Shown here: in pieces, positions 8,532-17,431 of the stretch
Layout: each line of letters opens with the position of its first letter
How positions within the stretch are numbered: position 1 is the stretch's first letter
Source: Hyphomicrobiales bacterium
GTDB taxonomy: Bacteria; Pseudomonadota; Alphaproteobacteria; Rhizobiales; Xanthobacteraceae
Direction: 5' to 3'
Length of the DNA stretch: 36,875 bases
Assembly: GCA_003140315.1 (NCBI GenBank)
Contig: PLJS01000055.1
Location: 52,949-89,823 of the forward strand
Notes under the pieces: model-generated
What the model was told of the DNA's origin: nothing
Databases searched by the model: none
The model's input: the letters and a program-made list of their open reading frames with translations, nothing else
Translations under genes and position numbers: made by a program

Positions 8532-9416
8532 ATGGAAGCGCGTCCCACCTGGAAGGGTTACCTTAAACTGTCGCTCGTCTCTTGCGCGGTCGCGATGTAC
8601 ACGGCGACCTCCACGTCGAGCCGCATCCGCCTCAACATCATCAATCGCGAGACCGGCAACCGCATCCGCAACCAGGCGGTCGATGCCGAGACCGGCGACG
8701 TCGTGGAGAACGACGCCAAGGTCAAGGGCTACGAAGTCGATGACGGGCATTATGTGCTGCTGGAGGATGACGAGCTCGACGACGTGGCGCTCGAGTCGAC
8801 GCACACGATCGACATCGAGTCGTTCGTTCCGCGCGAGGAGGTCGACGAGATCTATCTCGACGAGTCGTTCTATCTCGTGCCCAATGATCCGGTCGCCTAC
8901 GAGGCGTTCGCCGTCATCCGCGAGGCGATGAAGAAGAAGGGCATGGTCGGGCTCGGCCGTGTCGTCACGCACCGGCGCGAGCGGTTGCTGATGCTGGCCT
9001 CGCGCGGCAACGGAATCTTGGCGACCGCGCTGCGTTACAACACCGAGGTGCGCAAAGAGGACGCGTATTTCGACGAGATTCCGGCCGTGAAGGTGCCGCC
9101 CGACATGGTCGCGCTCGCAGAGCATATTCTTGAGTCGAAGCGCGGGCATTTCGATTCGAAAAAGTTCGGGGACCGCTACGAGGACGCACTGCGCGACCTG
9201 ATCCAGGCCAAGCGCGCCGGCAAGGCGCCGCCGACCACGCCGTCGCCCAAGCCCAGCAACGTGATCAACCTGATGGATGCGCTCCGCCGCAGTGTGAAGG
9301 CCGAGAAAGGCGGGACCGCCGCCCAGGCGAAATCCTCGCGCCCCCGCGAAACCGGAAAGCACGCGGCGCCCAAGAAGAAGACCGCCAAGCATAAGCGCCT
9401 CAAACGCGCGGGCTAG
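8532..9416 (+). CDS. ku: Ku homodimeric DNA end-binding protein
   Basis: Ku forms a ring on double-strand DNA ends and recruits LigD for non-homologous end joining. The Ku core (residues about 5-245 of 294) starts RPTWKGYLKLSLVSCAVAMYTATS and includes TGDVVENDAKVKGYEVDDGHYVLLEDDELD and SFYLVPNDPVAYEAFAVIREAM. The tail from about residue 255 is Lys/Arg/Ala-rich (APKKKTAKHKRLKRAG), like the basic tails that add DNA binding in bacterial Ku. The ATG at 8532 matches the family start; an in-frame GTG at 8523 is also possible. LigD follows after 4 nt, so the two form an operon behind the GGAAC-N16-CGTT promoter. Confidence 0.95.
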   Translation: MEARPTWKGYLKLSLVSCAVAMYTATSTSSRIRLNIINRETGNRIRNQAVDAETGDVVENDAKVKGYEVDDGHYVLLEDDELDDVALESTHTIDIESFVPREEVDEIYLDESFYLVPNDPVAYEAFAVIREAMKKKGMVGLGRVVTHRRERLLMLASRGNGILATALRYNTEVRKEDAYFDEIPAVKVPPDMVALAEHILESKRGHFDSKKFGDRYEDALRDLIQAKRAGKAPPTTPSPKPSNVINLMDALRRSVKAEKGGTAAQAKSSRPRETGKHAAPKKKTAKHKRLKRAG

Positions 9417-9420
9417 TGTC

Positions 9421-12042
9421 GTGGCGCTGCTCGAAACCTATCGCAAGAAACGCAAGTTCGGCGTCACCGCCGAGCCGCGCGGCCGCCAAGGCCGTTCGGG
9501 GGGCGACGCCTTCGTGATCCAGAAGCACGCCGCGACCCGCCTGCATTACGACCTGCGGCTCGAGCTCGACGGCGTCATGAAAAGCTGGGCGGTGACGCGC
9601 GGCCCGAGCCTGGTGCCGGGCGAGAAGCGGCTCGCCGTACAGGTCGAGGACCACCCTGTCGAATACAATGCTTTTGAAGGGACGATCCCGAAAGGCGAGT
9701 ACGGCGGCGGCACGGTGCTGATCTGGGATCGCGGGCGCTGGGCGCCGGACCACGATCCGCACAAGGGCCTTGCCAAGGGCCATCTCGACTTCACGCTCGA
9801 CGGCGAAAAGCTGCACGGCCGCTTCCATCTCGTGCGCATGCGCCGCCGACCGGGCGAGAAGCGCGACAATTGGCTGCTGATCAAATCGGAGGATGACGCG
9901 GCGCGCGCGCCCGGCGACCCCGACATCCTGGAAGAGAAGCCGAAATCGGTCGTATCGAAGCGCACCATCGAGCAGATCGCGAAGGCCGGCGACGCCGTGT
10001 GGCACTCGAACCGCTCGGTGAAGGAGAACGTCAAGGCGATCAGGAAGACGAAGAGCGCGAAGACGCGCTCCAAGCCAGCCGCGAAGAAGAGCGCGAAGCC
10101 GAAATCCCGCGCCGCGCTTGCGACGGCCGAAGTGCTGCGCGAGCGCTCGGCGCCGCGTAAAGCGGGCGCCCTCCCCACCTTCATCCCGCCGCAGCTTGCC
10201 ACCTTGAGCACAAAAGCGCCGGACGGTGCGGGCTACGTCCACGAAGCGAAGTTCGACGGCTACCGCATCCAAGCGCGGCTTGAGCACGGCAAGGTCAAGC
10301 TGTTCACCCGCAAGGGGCTCGACTGGACCTCCAGATTCAAGCCGGTCGCGAACGCGATCGCGCAACTCGACGCCGACACTGCGTTGATCGACGGCGAGAT
10401 CGTGGTCGAGGACGGCAATGGCGTCAGCGATTTCTCCGCGTTGCAGGATGCGCTCAAGCACGGCAAGTCGAACTTCGCCTATTACGTGTTCGATCTCATG
10501 CATCTCGATGGCGCCGATCTGACGGCGAAACCGCTCGTTGAACGCAAGGCGATGCTGGAAACGCTGCTCAAGAAGACCGACCGCAACGGCATCGTCCGCT
10601 ACAGCGAGCATTTCGAGATCAGCGGTGCCGAGATGCTCGCCCACGCCTGCAAGCTCAACCTCGAAGGCGTCGTCTCGAAGCTGCGCGACGCGCCCTACCG
10701 TTCCGGCCGCTCCGACGCCTGGATCAAGTCGAAGTGCCGGCAGGGCCAGGAGTTCGTCATCGTCGGCTACAAGGACGCGGCGAACCTCAAAGGTGCGATC
10801 GGCGCGCTTGTGCTCGGCTACAACGACGGCGGCACGCTGCGTTACGCCGGTCGATCCGGCACCGGCTATTCGATGGAGATCGCGCGCGATCTATGGAAGC
10901 GGCTGCAGCCGCTGCGCATCGAAAAGCCGGCGTTCGGCCCGCTGCCGCCGGAGGAACGCGGCCGCAAAGGCATCTGGGTTACGCCGAAGCTCGTCGCGGA
11001 GATCGATTTCCGCGGCTGGACCGCGCAGAAACATGTGCGCCATGCGGTGTTCAAGGGCCTGCGCGAAGACAAGCCGGGCCAGGAAATCGTGCGGGAGACG
11101 CCGATGCCGACGAAAGCGAAGAGAACATCAAAGGCCGCCGCGACGAAACCAAAATCAAAAGCGAAAGCCGTGAGCGACGCGCCGGTGAAATTCACCCACC
11201 CGGACCGCATCTATTGGACCGACGTGGAGATCACCAAGCAGCAGCTCGGCGACTATTACGCCGCCGTCTGGGACCATATGGCGCCGCATGTCGCGAACCG
11301 GCCGCTCGCCCTGCTGCGCTGCCCGGAAGGCGTCGACGGACAATGCTTCTTCCAGAAGCACGCCGCCGCGGGGCTTACGAGCGAGCGCATCAGCCGCATC
11401 AAGGACACGAAAGGCGAAGAGCTGATCTTTATCGAGGACCTCGACGGCCTGCGCACGCTGGTGCAGGCGGGCGTGCTGGAGATCCACGTCTGGGGTTCGA
11501 CCATCGACGACATCGAGCACTGCAACCGCATCGTGTTCGATCTCGATCCAGGCGACGACGTGCCGTGGGCCGCGGTCAACAAGGCGGCGCGCGAATTGCG
11601 CGAGCGGCTCGACGCGATCAAGCTCACGAGCTTCGTGAAGACGACCGGCGGCAAGGGCCTGCATGTGGTCGTGCCGGTCGACGGCGCCGGCTGGGACGAG
11701 ACCAAGGACTTCGCCCATGCGCTCACGCTGGCGGTCGCGGCGGATTCACCCGACAAATACGTGGCGAAGATGACCAAGAGCATCCGGGCGGGAAAAATCT
11801 TCATCGACTATCTGCGCAACGGCCGCGGCGCGACCGCGGTCGTCGCCTATTCGACGCGCGCGCGGCCCGGCGCGCCGATCTCGACGCCGGTCGCGTGGGA
11901 CGAGCTCGGGCCGAAGCTCACGCCAAACAAATTCACGCTGCTCAATATCGGCAAGCGGCTCGCGGCGCTGAAACAGGACCCGTGGGCCGACATCGCGATG
12001 CTGCGGCAGAGGTTGCCGACCCTCATGTCACTGAAGAAATAG
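9421..12042 (+). CDS. ligD: Multidomain ATP-dependent DNA ligase D (PE-LIG-POL)
   Basis: The end-processing and sealing enzyme of bacterial non-homologous end joining, 873 aa. Order of domains: 3'-phosphoesterase (about 25-165) with His36, His42, Asp44, Arg46 and His78, spaced as in Pseudomonas LigD; Lys/Ala-rich linker (195-235); ATP ligase (about 250-545) with the adenylated Lys277 in EAKFDGYR; a second basic linker (560-585); and the primase-polymerase (587-865) with Asp707 and Asp709 in DLDPGDD. All three catalytic centres look intact. The GTG start is 4 nt after the Ku stop codon and lacks a clear ribosome site, so translation is probably coupled to Ku. The stop codon is 1 nt from the convergent pirin stop. 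Confidence 0.96.
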   Translation: MALLETYRKKRKFGVTAEPRGRQGRSGGDAFVIQKHAATRLHYDLRLELDGVMKSWAVTRGPSLVPGEKRLAVQVEDHPVEYNAFEGTIPKGEYGGGTVLIWDRGRWAPDHDPHKGLAKGHLDFTLDGEKLHGRFHLVRMRRRPGEKRDNWLLIKSEDDAARAPGDPDILEEKPKSVVSKRTIEQIAKAGDAVWHSNRSVKENVKAIRKTKSAKTRSKPAAKKSAKPKSRAALATAEVLRERSAPRKAGALPTFIPPQLATLSTKAPDGAGYVHEAKFDGYRIQARLEHGKVKLFTRKGLDWTSRFKPVANAIAQLDADTALIDGEIVVEDGNGVSDFSALQDALKHGKSNFAYYVFDLMHLDGADLTAKPLVERKAMLETLLKKTDRNGIVRYSEHFEISGAEMLAHACKLNLEGVVSKLRDAPYRSGRSDAWIKSKCRQGQEFVIVGYKDAANLKGAIGALVLGYNDGGTLRYAGRSGTGYSMEIARDLWKRLQPLRIEKPAFGPLPPEERGRKGIWVTPKLVAEIDFRGWTAQKHVRHAVFKGLREDKPGQEIVRETPMPTKAKRTSKAAATKPKSKAKAVSDAPVKFTHPDRIYWTDVEITKQQLGDYYAAVWDHMAPHVANRPLALLRCPEGVDGQCFFQKHAAAGLTSERISRIKDTKGEELIFIEDLDGLRTLVQAGVLEIHVWGSTIDDIEHCNRIVFDLDPGDDVPWAAVNKAARELRERLDAIKLTSFVKTTGGKGLHVVVPVDGAGWDETKDFAHALTLAVAADSPDKYVAKMTKSIRAGKIFIDYLRNGRGATAVVAYSTRARPGAPISTPVAWDELGPKLTPNKFTLLNIGKRLAALKQDPWADIAMLRQRLPTLMSLKK

Positions 12043-12043
12043 A

Positions 12044-12988
12044 TCATCCGCCCGCGGTGTAAGCCCGGTTCTCCGGCAGTGGGATAAACTCGATCTCGTC
12101 GCCCGGCACCTTGCCGAAGCGCCCTTGCGCCCATTCGTTCTTGGCCTGCTCGATGCGCTCCTTGCGCGAGGAGACGAAATTCCACCACACATGGCGCGGG
12201 CCATCGAGCGCGGCGCCGCCGATCAGCGCGACGCGCGCCGGCGTGACGGCCGTCAGCGTGATCCGGTCGCCCGGGCGGAATACCAGCAGCCGCCCGGCCG
12301 CGAACTTATCGCCCGCGATATCGATCTCGCCCGCGACGATGTAGACCCCGCGCTCCTCGTAATCGGCGTCGAGCGGCAGCGCACTGCCGGCTTCAAGCGT
12401 CACGTCGGCAAACAGCGTCTGCGAGGTCGTGGCGAGCGGCGAGGTCGCGCCGAACAGGCTGCCGGCGATCAGGCGGACGTGCTTGCCCTCGCCATCGACG
12501 ATCGGCAGCTCCTCGCTGCCGAGATGCGCGAAGCGGGGCTCGCTCTCCTCGTCCCTGCCCGGCATGCCGAGCCAGAATTGCAGGCCGTGAATCGGTTCAT
12601 GGCCAGTGCGGCGCTCCAATGCGGTGCGTTCGGAATGCACGATGCCGCGCCCGGCGGTCATCCAGTTGACCTCGCCCGGCCGGATCGCGGCCTTCACGCC
12701 AAGCGTGTCGCGGTGGATCACCTCGCCGTCATAGAGGTAAGTCAGGGTGGAAAGACCGATATGCGGGTGCGGCCGCACATCCAGGCCGTCCCCGGTCTTG
12801 AACTCGGCCGGGCCGAAGTGGTCGAAGAAAACGTAGGGCCCGACCGTGCGGCGTGTCGAATGCGGCAGCGCGCGGCGCACCGAGAAGCCGTCCGACAGGT
12901 CGACGCTGCGCGGAACCACCACCACCTCAAGCGCGTCGCAGGCGTAGCGGTCGCCCGCGGCGGGGTCCTTGCCGGGAAAAAAGCTCAT
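12044..12988 (-). CDS. Pirin family protein
   Basis: A cupin-fold protein of 314 aa. The N-terminal pirin cupin has the metal-binding motif RPHPHIGLSTLTYL and HSER (about residues 72-85 and 117-121). The C-terminal cupin (about 190-290) contains YEERGVYIVAGEIDIAGDKFAAGRLLVFRPGD. Relatives are metal-dependent quercetin dioxygenases or regulators; which applies is not visible. GAGGGCG precedes the ATG by 6 nt. The C-terminal half of this gene is antisense to nothing else, and it ends one base from the LigD stop codon with no terminator between them. Confidence 0.9.
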   Translation of the reverse strand: MSFFPGKDPAAGDRYACDALEVVVVPRSVDLSDGFSVRRALPHSTRRTVGPYVFFDHFGPAEFKTGDGLDVRPHPHIGLSTLTYLYDGEVIHRDTLGVKAAIRPGEVNWMTAGRGIVHSERTALERRTGHEPIHGLQFWLGMPGRDEESEPRFAHLGSEELPIVDGEGKHVRLIAGSLFGATSPLATTSQTLFADVTLEAGSALPLDADYEERGVYIVAGEIDIAGDKFAAGRLLVFRPGDRITLTAVTPARVALIGGAALDGPRHVWWNFVSSRKERIEQAKNEWAQGRFGKVPGDEIEFIPLPENRAYTAGG

Positions 12989-13227
12989 GGATGCGCCCTC
13001 AAAGACGGGGATAAGCCGAAAACCAATGTTGGGAGCGCCGGGCTACTTGTCAAACACCCCATGCCCGGAATCCCTGCGTGCATGATTTGCAGAGCGGCAA
13101 TTCCGGAATCGCAGCGCGGTTTTCGCACAAACGTGAACAATGCGGTCTAGTAGTCTATGTTAGGGGCGAGGTGCGGGTCCGGGCAACCCGCGTGCAACGC
13201 CGGAATGACTGCGGCGCTGGGGAATAC

Positions 13228-14019
13228 ATGTCTGCTGCGAAGCCCGCTACCTTGATTACCGGTGCATCGTCGGGGATAGGCGCGTCGCTTGCGCGTTTGT
13301 TTGCCGAGCACGGTCACGACGTGATGCTCGCGGCACGCCGCGAGCCGGAGCTCAATGCGGTCGCCGACGGCATCGCGGCGGGCGGCCACCCGAGACCTCA
13401 TGTCGTGGCGCTCGATCTCACCGCGCCGAATGCCACCCAACAGCTTGGCGAGGCGCTCCGTACGCGCGGCCTGGAGCCGCAATATGTCGTCAACAATGCG
13501 GGCTTCGGACTGCTCGGCCGCGCCGAGACGCTCGATTGCGCCGACCAACTCGCGATGATCGATCTCAACGTGCGCGTGCTCACCGACCTGTCGGTGCGTT
13601 TCGTCGAGAGCCTCGCACGCCACCGCGGCGGCATTCTCAACGTCGCTTCGATCGCGAGCTTCATCCCCGGGCCCGGAATGTCGGTCTATCACGCGACCAA
13701 GGCCTATGTGCTCTCGTTCAGCGAGGGCCTGCGGCGGGAGCTCAAGCCAAAGGGCGTGCGCGTCACGGTCCTGTGTCCCGGACCGGTGCTGACTGGCTTC
13801 CAGACGCGCGCCGGCATGTGCGACAAACATTATCCGTCAGGCTTCCTCCGCTCGGCCGACCAAGTCGCGCGCGAAGGCTACGAAGGACTGATGAAGGGCC
13901 GCAGCACGGTCGTGCCGGGCATGCAGAACAAGATCGTCCCCTGGCTGCCGCGCCTTCTGCCGCGCGCGATGCTCGCCGACAGCGTCTATGCGCGTCTGCG
14001 CACCTGGGAGGACGTATAG
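13228..14019 (+). CDS. Short-chain dehydrogenase/reductase (classical SDR)
   Basis: A 263-residue NAD(P)-dependent oxidoreductase. It shows the cofactor motif TGASSGIG (10-17), NNAG at about 90, an active-site Ser in NVASIASF and the catalytic Tyr-x3-Lys in SVYHATKAYV, followed by CPGPVLTGFQTRAG. The C-terminal region is basic and hydrophobic (NKIVPWLPRLLPRAML), as in SDRs annotated as dehydrogenases of lipids or ketones. The open frame begins at 13078, but the ATG at 13228 with GGGGAA just upstream is the natural start. Substrate unknown. Confidence 0.88.
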   Translation: MSAAKPATLITGASSGIGASLARLFAEHGHDVMLAARREPELNAVADGIAAGGHPRPHVVALDLTAPNATQQLGEALRTRGLEPQYVVNNAGFGLLGRAETLDCADQLAMIDLNVRVLTDLSVRFVESLARHRGGILNVASIASFIPGPGMSVYHATKAYVLSFSEGLRRELKPKGVRVTVLCPGPVLTGFQTRAGMCDKHYPSGFLRSADQVAREGYEGLMKGRSTVVPGMQNKIVPWLPRLLPRAMLADSVYARLRTWEDV

Positions 14020-14043
14020 TCCTCGATCACGGCGCTTCATGCG

Positions 14044-14049
14044 TATAAT
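14044..14049 (+). promoter_or_regulatory. Candidate -10 box before the BacA-like ABC gene
   Basis: A perfect TATAAT occurs 27 nt before the ATG of the ABC gene, in the 56-nt gap after the SDR stop codon. No convincing -35 is seen 16-18 nt upstream. It may give the ABC gene its own promoter. Confidence 0.3.
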
Positions 14050-14075
14050 GCCGCCTGTCTCACAGAGTACAGGCC

Positions 14076-15815
14076 ATGGACCGCATCATCGTCGCGCTTC
14101 GCATGTTCCTTGCGCTGGCGCTGCCCTATTTCCGTTCCGAGGAGCGCTGGCGCGCGCGCGCCCTGCTCGCCGGCGTGATCGCGGCCGAACTCGGCTTCGT
14201 CGGTGTCGCGGTCGTGGTGATCCAGTGGAACGCGCGCTTCTTCAATGCACTGGAAGCGCGCGACTGGGACGCATTCAAGCATGAGCTCGTGATCTTCGGC
14301 TTCATCACGGTCGGCGCGATCGTGGTCGGCATGTGCCAGTATTACTTCGGCACCACGCTGCAGATCCGTCTGCGCCGCTTCATGACCGAGCGCTATCTCG
14401 CGATCTGGATGGCGCAGGGCCGCCACTACCGCATCCGCTTCGTCGACAACACGGTCGACAACATCCACCTGCGAATCGCGAACGACGTACTCTTGTTCGT
14501 ACAGCGCACGCACGAGCTCGGCACCGGCCTGTTGCAGAGCGTGGTGGCGCTGATCTCGTTCGCCATCATCCTCTGGGGCCTGTCGGCCTCGACGCCGCTG
14601 CCGTTGTTCGGCCGCGACTTTTCGTTTCCCGGCTACCTGATCTGGACCGCGCTCTCCTATGCGGGCATCGGCACGCTGGTCGCGCATCTGATCGGCTGGC
14701 GCCTGATCCCGATCCAGTTCAACCAGCAGCGCACCGAGTCCGATTTCCGCTTCGCCATCGCGCGCGTAACCGACAATGCCGAGCCGGTCGCGCTGATGGG
14801 CGGGGAAGCGGTCGAACGCGCGGAGCTCACCACGCGCTTTACCCGCCTGGTGCGCAATTGGACCGCTCTTGTTGCGCGTCAAACTCGTTTGATCGCCTTC
14901 ACGGCCGGATACGGCCACGTCTCGACCGTGTTTCCGATCCTGGTGGTGAGCCCGGCGTATCTGACCGGCGCGATTCCGCTCGGCGCGCTGATACAGGCGC
15001 ATCTCGCCTTCCAGCGCGTCGAGGGCGCGTTCGCGTTTTGCATCGGCGCGTATCCGAAGATCGCCGAGTGGAAGGCGATCGTCGATCGCCTCGCGCAGTT
15101 CGAAGCCGCGATGACGGTGGTCGATGAATATCGCGACCCGCGCGCCAACATCGAATTCACCGCGGCGGCCGGCAAAAATCTGTCTATCGACGGGCTCGCC
15201 GTCCGGCTTGCCTCGGGCGAGGCGATCGCGACGCTGCCGGCGACGATGCTGGCGCCGGGCGAGCGGCTGCTGGTCAGCGGGCCGTCCGGCTCGGGCAAGT
15301 CGAGCGTGTTCCGCGCGCTCGCGGGGCTATGGCCGCTCGGCGATGGCGTGGTGCGCGTGCCTGCGGGTGCGCGGCTGCTCGCGCTGCCGCAGCGGCCGTA
15401 TTTTCCCCTCGGCACGCTGCGCCAGGCGATTGCCTATCCGACGCTGGCCGAAGCCGTCGACGACACGGAGCTGCGCCAAGCCATGGCGGCCGCGGGGCTT
15501 AGTCACCTCGCGGCACGCCTCGACGAAGAGGCCGAATGGGGCACGATGCTCTCGGGCGGCGAGCAGCAGCGTGTCGCCTTCGCGCGCGCGCTTATTGCTC
15601 GTCCCGACGTCTTGTTGCTCGACGAGGCCGTCACCACGCTCGAAGAGGCGGACGGGCGCGAGCTCTACCGCATGCTCGCCGAGCGGTTGCCCGCCACCAT
15701 CATCATCTCGATCGGCCGCGCCACCGCGCTCGGCGGCCTGCATCGGCGCGAGATTGAGCTTGATGCGACGCCGGCCTCCGCCCGCCCGCTGCGCGTCGCC
15801 GCGGTGCCGGCATGA
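14076..15815 (+). CDS. SbmA/BacA-like (BclA-type) ABC transporter with fused ATPase
   Basis: A 579-residue inner-membrane protein. The N-terminal SbmA/BacA-type membrane domain (about 15-345) has hydrophobic segments near 30-50, 70-92, 145-168 and 185-205 and the family region WRxxLTERYLxxW-like RRFMTERYLAIWMAQGRHYR. The C-terminal ATPase (about 370-570) has Walker A GPSGSGKSS (Lys408), Q-loop LPQRPYFPLGTLR, signature LSGGEQQR and Walker B VLLLDEA (Asp516, Glu517). Two switch residues are unusual: the D-loop reads TTLE (Glu523) and the H-loop His is Arg548 (SIGRATAL). BclA of Bradyrhizobium, with the same domain order, imports antimicrobial NCR peptides; peptide uptake here is inference. It overlaps the next gene by 4 nt (ATGA). 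Confidence 0.85.
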   Translation: MDRIIVALRMFLALALPYFRSEERWRARALLAGVIAAELGFVGVAVVVIQWNARFFNALEARDWDAFKHELVIFGFITVGAIVVGMCQYYFGTTLQIRLRRFMTERYLAIWMAQGRHYRIRFVDNTVDNIHLRIANDVLLFVQRTHELGTGLLQSVVALISFAIILWGLSASTPLPLFGRDFSFPGYLIWTALSYAGIGTLVAHLIGWRLIPIQFNQQRTESDFRFAIARVTDNAEPVALMGGEAVERAELTTRFTRLVRNWTALVARQTRLIAFTAGYGHVSTVFPILVVSPAYLTGAIPLGALIQAHLAFQRVEGAFAFCIGAYPKIAEWKAIVDRLAQFEAAMTVVDEYRDPRANIEFTAAAGKNLSIDGLAVRLASGEAIATLPATMLAPGERLLVSGPSGSGKSSVFRALAGLWPLGDGVVRVPAGARLLALPQRPYFPLGTLRQAIAYPTLAEAVDDTELRQAMAAAGLSHLAARLDEEAEWGTMLSGGEQQRVAFARALIARPDVLLLDEAVTTLEEADGRELYRMLAERLPATIIISIGRATALGGLHRREIELDATPASARPLRVAAVPA

Positions 15816-16396
15816 GCGACACCAAGATGAACCTGTGGGACGCCAAATGGGACCTCGATCCGGCCCAATGTCCCTGCGACATCCATTTCAACGAGTGGAT
15901 TGAGGCGAATGGCATTGCCGGCAAGACGATCTACCATTTCGGCACCGGCACGCATCACATCGTCGGCATCGCGCAAGCGCAAAACGGGCGCCGCAATGCG
16001 GTGTTCGCCATCACCGCATCGAAGATCGAATACGAGACCTACATCGATCTCGTCAGCGAGGATCATCACGTCGCGAAAAGCTACGTGGCCTATTTCGGCG
16101 ACATCTATCTCACCGATCCACGCATGCTGCCTGTGTTCGACGTCGTGACGCTGTTCCACGCCAACGAATACATCCACGACGACACGCCGAGCGCCGAATA
16201 CAGCGGCCTCGACGACGCGAAGCTTCTCGATCTCATGACCGCGAAGACCAAGGCCGGCGGATATGTCCTGTTCTACAAGGGCTCGTTCGCGTTCGACAAG
16301 ACCGGGGCGATGACGGCGGCCTGGGCGAAGGCAAGCGGCGCCACGCGCGTGGCCGATTTCAAGTCGCTGATGGTGTATCGGCTACCGTCATCCTGA
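15812..16396 (+). CDS. Unknown protein coupled to BacA-like ABC transporter (possible Rossmann/methyltransferase-like fold)
   Basis: A 194-residue soluble protein without signal or membrane segments. The alternation of hydrophobic strands and helices (KTIYHFGTGTHHIVGIA, RNAVFAITASKIEYETYIDL, FDVVTLFHANEY, GGYVLFYKGSFAF) resembles a class I SAM-methyltransferase core, with HFGTGTHH at the place of the glycine-rich motif; this is inference and no catalytic motif is certain. An N-terminal CPC pair (residues 20-22) is present. The ATG overlaps the ABC stop codon, so the two proteins are made together. The last two Ser codons and the stop lie in a family A repeat, so the C-terminus was set by the repeat. 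Confidence 0.75.
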   Translation: MSDTKMNLWDAKWDLDPAQCPCDIHFNEWIEANGIAGKTIYHFGTGTHHIVGIAQAQNGRRNAVFAITASKIEYETYIDLVSEDHHVAKSYVAYFGDIYLTDPRMLPVFDVVTLFHANEYIHDDTPSAEYSGLDDAKLLDLMTAKTKAGGYVLFYKGSFAFDKTGAMTAAWAKASGATRVADFKSLMVYRLPSS

Positions 16397-16483
16397 GGTG
16401 GCCGAGCAACGCGAGGCCCTCGAAGGATGGCGGCGCGTCTTTCGAGGCTCGGCGGCTGCGCCGCCTCGCACCTCAGAACGACG
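16386..16483. repeat. Palindromic intergenic repeat, family A
   Basis: The element begins CGTCATCCTGAG and ends CTCAGAACGACG, imperfect terminal inverted repeats, with CTCGAAGGATG and CTTTCGAGG inside. It lies between the convergent ends of the 15812 gene and xseB and supplies the stop codon of the former. Confidence 0.8.
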
Positions 16484-16486
16484 ACT

Positions 16487-16738
16487 TCAATTCACGTCCA
16501 GCGGCTCGGTGCCGGTCGGCTTGCCGGCGGCGTCCAGCGTGATCTTCTCCACGCGCGCCTCGGCCTGGCGCAGCAGTTCCTCGCAGCGGCGCTTCAAGGC
16601 CTCGCCGCGCTCATAGATCGTGACCGACTCCTCGAGTGCGACGGCGCCGCCCTCAAGCTTCTGCACGATCTGCTCGAGCTCGGCGAGCGCCTTCTCGAAG
16701 GAGAGCTTCTTGACGTCGGCATTGGGGTTGTCGGCCAT
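16487..16738 (-). CDS. xseB: Exodeoxyribonuclease VII small subunit
   Basis: An 83-residue, all-helical protein: [34 protein letters not shown] followed by [18 protein letters not shown]. This is the full XseB signature and the normal length. Several copies coat the large subunit XseA, giving a processive single-strand exonuclease that trims DNA; XseA is not in this window. The frame is open further upstream, but [15 protein letters not shown] at 16738 is the family start. It lies 46 nt downstream of the unknown gene at 16785, in an operon with the histone-deacetylase family gene. Confidence 0.93.
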   Translation of the reverse strand: MADNPNADVKKLSFEKALAELEQIVQKLEGGAVALEESVTIYERGEALKRRCEELLRQAEARVEKITLDAAGKPTGTEPLDVN

Positions 16739-16784
16739 GGGCGCCGTGATAATCCGACTCGACGCCGCTGTCACCATCCGTCCC

Positions 16785-17423
16785 TCATATGCCTCGCACA
16801 TCGAGCCGAAGCCATCGTGACGACCCGGCCGGAACGGCATTCGCGTCCCGATGGAAGCCCTCCGGCGGCAAACTGCCGGGAAAATTTCTCAAACCGACCC
16901 GCACCGCGCCATCCCCGACTTCGATGCCTTCGGCCGTGCCGAGGAAGACCGGATAGCCGCCGCTGCGATCGGGCGGCGGCGGATCGAGCGCGCCCACCCG
17001 CATGATCACGGTCGCGCCGCCCGCCGCCACATCGCCGATGTTCGCAATCAGCGGCGCGAGCGCCGCCGACGCCGTCTCGGGCAGCGCCCACAGCAGGAAG
17101 CTCTTCGCGAGATCGCGCGCGAACGGCGACGTACGCCGATCATCGAGAAAAGCGCGATCGAGACCGAGGCGCGTTTCGACAATGCGGCCGCGCCGGTCGG
17201 TCAGCACCGCGAGCGCGGCGAGCTTCGGGAAAGCAGTTCCACCGGGGCGAAAGCTCGTCCAGATGCCGCGCGCATCCTGATCGGGCGCGCCGCTCGGCGT
17301 GAGGCCGAACCAGGTGAAAAAGTGACTTGCCCGCTCGCTCTCGAGCGATCGCCCCAACGGCGCGGACCGGCGCGCGAACAGCCGCTTTGCCGTTTCGACA
17401 AGGGCGCGCAGAGGCGACGTCAT
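16785..17423 (-). CDS. Conserved hypothetical protein between hdac and xseB
   Basis: A 212-residue protein beginning [19 protein letters not shown]. It has no signal peptide. Recognisable stretches are [56 protein letters not shown] and a C-terminal [33 protein letters not shown]-type tail. The protein is Gly/Ala/Arg/Pro-rich and I do not recognise a family. It starts 8 nt after the histone-deacetylase gene and ends 46 nt before xseB on the same strand, so the three are very likely one transcript. The open frame continues into the hdac gene, but only the ATG at 17423 avoids that overlap. Confidence 0.7.
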   Translation of the reverse strand: MTSPLRALVETAKRLFARRSAPLGRSLESERASHFFTWFGLTPSGAPDQDARGIWTSFRPGGTAFPKLAALAVLTDRRGRIVETRLGLDRAFLDDRRTSPFARDLAKSFLLWALPETASAALAPLIANIGDVAAGGATVIMRVGALDPPPPDRSGGYPVFLGTAEGIEVGDGAVRVGLRNFPGSLPPEGFHRDANAVPAGSSRWLRLDVRGI

Positions 17424-17431
17424 CCTGCGAT

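Noticed and set aside
8385-9392. Long minus-strand ORF (335 codons) opposite Ku.
   Set aside because: Its translation is Arg/Val/His-rich low-complexity sequence without a family pattern, while the plus strand carries a full Ku. Such antisense frames are usual in GC-rich DNA.
9400-10644. Minus-strand ORF of 414 codons opposite LigD.
   Set aside because: It covers the PE and ligase domains of LigD, has no recognisable domain, and no ribosome site.
13221-13250. GGGAATAC before the SDR gene as a third ECF promoter.
   Set aside because: No GTCT follows at a 16-nt spacing, and the sequence is the ribosome site of the SDR gene.
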